In this document: positions 60,800 to 64,000 of the stretch, piece by piece
How the letters are laid out: each line of letters begins with the position of its first letter
Position numbering within the stretch: position 1 is the first letter of the stretch
Origin: Hymenolepis diminuta
Lineage: Eukaryota; Platyhelminthes; Cestoda; Cyclophyllidea; Hymenolepididae
Direction: 5' to 3'
DNA: 64,000 bases
Assembly: GCA_900708905.1 (NCBI GenBank)
Contig: CAADRB010000023.1
Span: forward strand, 1,395,591-1,459,590
Program-made: the position numbers and the translations under genes
Notes under the pieces: model-generated
Told to the model about the DNA's origin: nothing
The model's database searches: none
What the model saw: only the letters and a program-made list of their open reading frames with translations

Positions 60800-63290
60800 G
60801 ATGCATTTGGTTCACTAATGCAAATAACTGGACTTTAACCTTCTCACATCAAATAGAGGAATTTTTTCGGGAGGTCACCCCTGTACAGATCGAGCGAAAT
60901 GAATGATTTAACTCATATGGCCCCGGTTTACACGGGGGAAGGATCTGCCGCGCTGTTCTCATGAATACCTCGGTCTTTTTCATATAATGTTGCAGAAGTT
61001 TCACCTATTAGTGTAGGACTTAAGACAACAACTAACGTTTGAAAGCTAACAACTAACAACAGCAACAGTAGTCACCAATTCGTCGCTATTAGAGTAAGAA
61101 CAAATAAAAATTGTGAAGAAGAACATCAAGAGTTTATTAGACGAAGATGTATTTAAGAGAGCCACAATGAGGATTGAAGCGAGTAAGAGAGAGGGGAGAG
61201 GGCTGAGGAACAGAGTAAGTTAGAGGAGGCGTAGGAGCCGGAAACTAGCAAGCGCGAGTTGTTTTGAATGGGAAAACAAAGACAGTTTTATATGAGTCAC
61301 TTGGGTAAGGACGAGCGAGAACATGAGCGGAGATGTACTTTTAAGTGGAACGAGGCCGTTATAGAAAGGGGGGAATTGATGGGTGCGTTTAGACATGAGA
61401 GATAAGAACATTTTTTTCAGAGGGACATAAAGACGTAACTGCGACTTTGTGAAAGAAAAACCGAAGTATTGTCACAGACAATGTGAATAAAGAGTAAATC
61501 TGGAAATATAATGAGTCATCCTTCGAGAGGATTATGATGAAACATGCCTCTATTTTATATAGTCTTCAGGATCAGGGGAAAATATTATTTTCTTCTATTC
61601 AAGACCTTCGTTGGTTGATTTGTTCCCTCTCGGTCTTAGTTGTGAGATGGACCGCGAAACGAAAGAAGTACCATCGAGTGCAGATAGTACAAGAAGAGAG
61701 TAATGTCCTGATCGTTTCTTTTGTGTCGAGAGGCATATGACTGTTCGCGAGTGAGAGGCCTGCAGGTTAGAGAACACAAAGAATTAACAACATCAAGACT
61801 ATCTAAAGGATGAAGTTTTTCTCAGTTTAATAAATCAAACCCTCTTGGTTTGATTTACTTGTAACCGCGAACTAAATTATCATTCCCGGTCTCCACATTG
61901 TAGATTTTTTCGCCATGGGGCTTGACGATTATGGCAGCTGCACACTGATCTAAACGACTGCCTCAGGTAAAAACATGGTCGCACACGCTATAACGGGTCA
62001 TACTTTGTAGAACACCAGGCACTTTTTATAACCACATCTCTTCGCAAGCTGTCCTCAAGATTTGACCTCTAAATTCTAATGCGGGGGCGGATTGTAATAA
62101 CGTGGGGAGGTCAGATGTTCTTAGGTGAATAATCGATCGTACGGAGCAAAATTTGGCAATATGTAGGGAGTCAAATAGCATGTATTTTAATACTATCAGT
62201 AAAAGCGACAATTCTATTGCGCCTTGTTGCTGATTGCGTTATTCCTCTTCCTTCAGACAACGCAATTCTTACTATTTTCTCCACCGCATCTATTAATCAA
62301 CTTAAAATAATTAAGCTGTTTCTCTTTTTTGTTTATTCTCTTCTCTACCCCAGAGAAGGCAAAAGAAGGATTTCAGGATGATGGCGCACATGACTTTATA
62401 GTCAAACATCATAAGTTTGCTAAACAATATTCATTTACAGAAGTGGATGGCAGTCATTCTGAAATGGTGACCACCCAATTCTGCTCAGAGCCCTCGTTTG
62501 GTGTCAGTCTCCCAGCCTTTGTAGTGTAAGAGAGACTGACACTATCATCCAGGACTTGTGGAGGTGAGGATTGGATTTTCTGTGTGAGGTGGACGCACAA
62601 TTTAGCGCTTGGAGAGCCACATACGTACACTGACTTGCATTTACCTATTTTATCTAGCCCAACTACAGAGCGTGATCTTAAAGGTTACAAACAACTTAAC
62701 CAACCAACACAACGATGTTTTAGCAAAACTAAATATAAGTCTTCTGATGGAAGAGTAGCAAAATAGAAGGATTGTTATGGAGGATTTAGATACATCTAAA
62801 ATAACGGAATGAGAAAAATTTGCAGAAGGACGGAGCGTATTTTATTACGAGTTTGTCCTATCTCCAGCTACATTGTTGGGACAGTATTCTGTAGTATTTA
62901 ATAACAAATACGTGAAGTTAATTTTGAGAAATCTAACATGAAATGAAAAAAATATTCTCAATTTCTTCTAAACAATTTTAAAAAAAACTTAGAACAAATA
63001 GTAAATGTTATGTGGTAGTGAAAAATACGAACATGCGTACTGATAATGAGAGAGAAAGATGAAGAGCTTTTAAGGAAAACTTCAAACTCAAAATACAACA
63101 AAGGGCATAACAAGACTGCTGTAAATAAATTTCCTCTAGCACAGAAACCTCGGAGGTTTGTGAGAAGTTGTTGGTCTATGCTGTCATCCTGCTAGCTTGG
63201 ATTCTATAATATTTGATAAAGACCATAATATCCTAATTTTATAGAAAATATCCTGCAGAAACAAAAAGGGGTAAACACTATTACTAGCAG
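60800..63290. other. No well-supported gene
   Basis: Contains purine-rich runs (61,000-61,400). There is one exon-like open piece at 62,354-62,529 after a CTACCCCAG acceptor (EKAKEGFQDDGAHDFIV near its start) for which no partner exon or homology was found. Confidence 0.4.
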
Positions 63291-63294
63291 GGAT

Positions 63295-63500
63295 ATAATG
63301 CCATAAGGAAAGGGAGAAAAATGAAAATTAGTACTTCTTCCGTTAAGAAGGAGTAGAGCCATTCTAAGAAAAATCAATTCCACGGAGGTAGGAGAATTAA
63401 TTGGGGAAGACGGGGTAATTACAGGAGGGGGAAGAAGGGAATAAATTTCAGATTGCCATTGGATTCTGAATGCAAAAGCGAAGTAGATGCTTGGGGGATA
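63295..63500. repeat. Purine-rich dispersed repeat, copy 2
   Basis: Second copy of the 60.6-kb repeat in the same orientation. A 124-codon minus frame running through it (63,204-63,578) is a by-product or a remnant of the repeat's own coding capacity. Confidence 0.6.
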
Positions 63501-63769
63501 AATTATAGGAAAGGAATTTATTGAATTAGAATGCCATGATGACGATACGGAGGAATGAGGTAATTCGTGGAGTGACATTTTTTGGGGAAACGACGTCTAC
63601 CTGACCAACATCTACTACCACCTACGGGAATTTGAGTATAAATCTTCCAACGGTTAAGATAGGGGTATACTTTTGGCGCTGGGATATAGGGCACTGAAGT
63701 GCTATCGGATGTGGAAGAGAGGAAGACAAATACGAAATAGGGGGTAATGAATGAATGGGGTAATTTGCT

Positions 63770-63832
63770 ATATATGTCCATATATTTTTCAATTGATAGC
63801 AATTATTTTACACACTGCTTATGGACATATAT
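63770..63832. repeat. Inverted repeat, 13-bp arms
   Basis: ATATATGTCCATA (63,770-63,782) and TATGGACATATAT (63,820-63,832) are exact reverse complements separated by 37 bp. It may be a small hairpin or a remnant of a short inverted-repeat element. Confidence 0.75.
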
Positions 63833-64000
63833 ATTGTTTACTGTAGTAGATTGCAAACGTACAACGAGATGATATAACTATATTAATTTTGAAGGTGGCG
63901 TCCAAGGCTATTCCATTATGGTGGTCAAATGCAAACAAACTGTTTGCGCCAGAAAACAAGAGATTTAATTATTTGAACATAAGCAGGAAATGAAGGATTA

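Overview
This is eukaryotic, AT-rich (about two thirds A+T) animal DNA with sparse, intron-rich genes. The gene set (a Tbx20/H15 T-box factor, a DCN1-like neddylation co-factor, a divergent Rho-family GTPase, ankyrin-repeat loci), a degraded mariner element, tRNA-derived short repeats and a class of short introns of 73-92 bp suggest a lophotrochozoan, most likely a parasitic flatworm (tapeworm-like). That assignment is inference. No prokaryotic features, CRISPR array or operons are present.

Layout: (1) 1-983, minus strand: N-terminal part of a low-complexity repeat protein running off the left edge, with a 216-bp in-frame tandem repeat. (2) 984-12,800: gene-poor DNA holding two weak small exon candidates, a complete but dead mariner element (4298-5578) and a possible secreted-protein exon near 12.0 kb. 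(3) 13,448-21,791, minus strand: a six-exon Tbx20-type gene whose 468 codons splice exactly in frame, with GC-rich non-coding blocks in its last intron, at its 5' end and about 2.3 kb upstream. (4) 22-33.7 kb: mostly non-coding, but with a compact 75-nt structured element at 25,337-25,411 that resembles the SRP/Alu 5' domain. (5) 33,778-39,676, plus strand: a seven-exon DCUN1D1/2-type gene with one GC-AG intron. (6) 42.3-50.5 kb: two related, decayed ankyrin-repeat loci arranged tail to tail as a diverged inverted duplication. (7) 51,650-56,052, plus strand: a three-exon atypical Rho GTPase lacking the catalytic glutamine and the CAAX box. (8) 56-64 kb: one small single-exon ORF, two copies of a purine-rich repeat and an inverted repeat.

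A tRNA-derived SINE-like family, all copies in the same orientation, recurs at about 12.8, 14.7, 27.0, 38.9 and 40.1 kb. The genes do not form an evident functional cluster. The Tbx20 locus is the developmental regulator with the most candidate cis-regulatory material. The most unusual signals are the Alu-domain-like RNA, the SINE family, the inverted ankyrin duplication and the GTPase with altered switch II. All splice models were built by eye from reading frame, splice signals and remembered family conservation; no searches were run.
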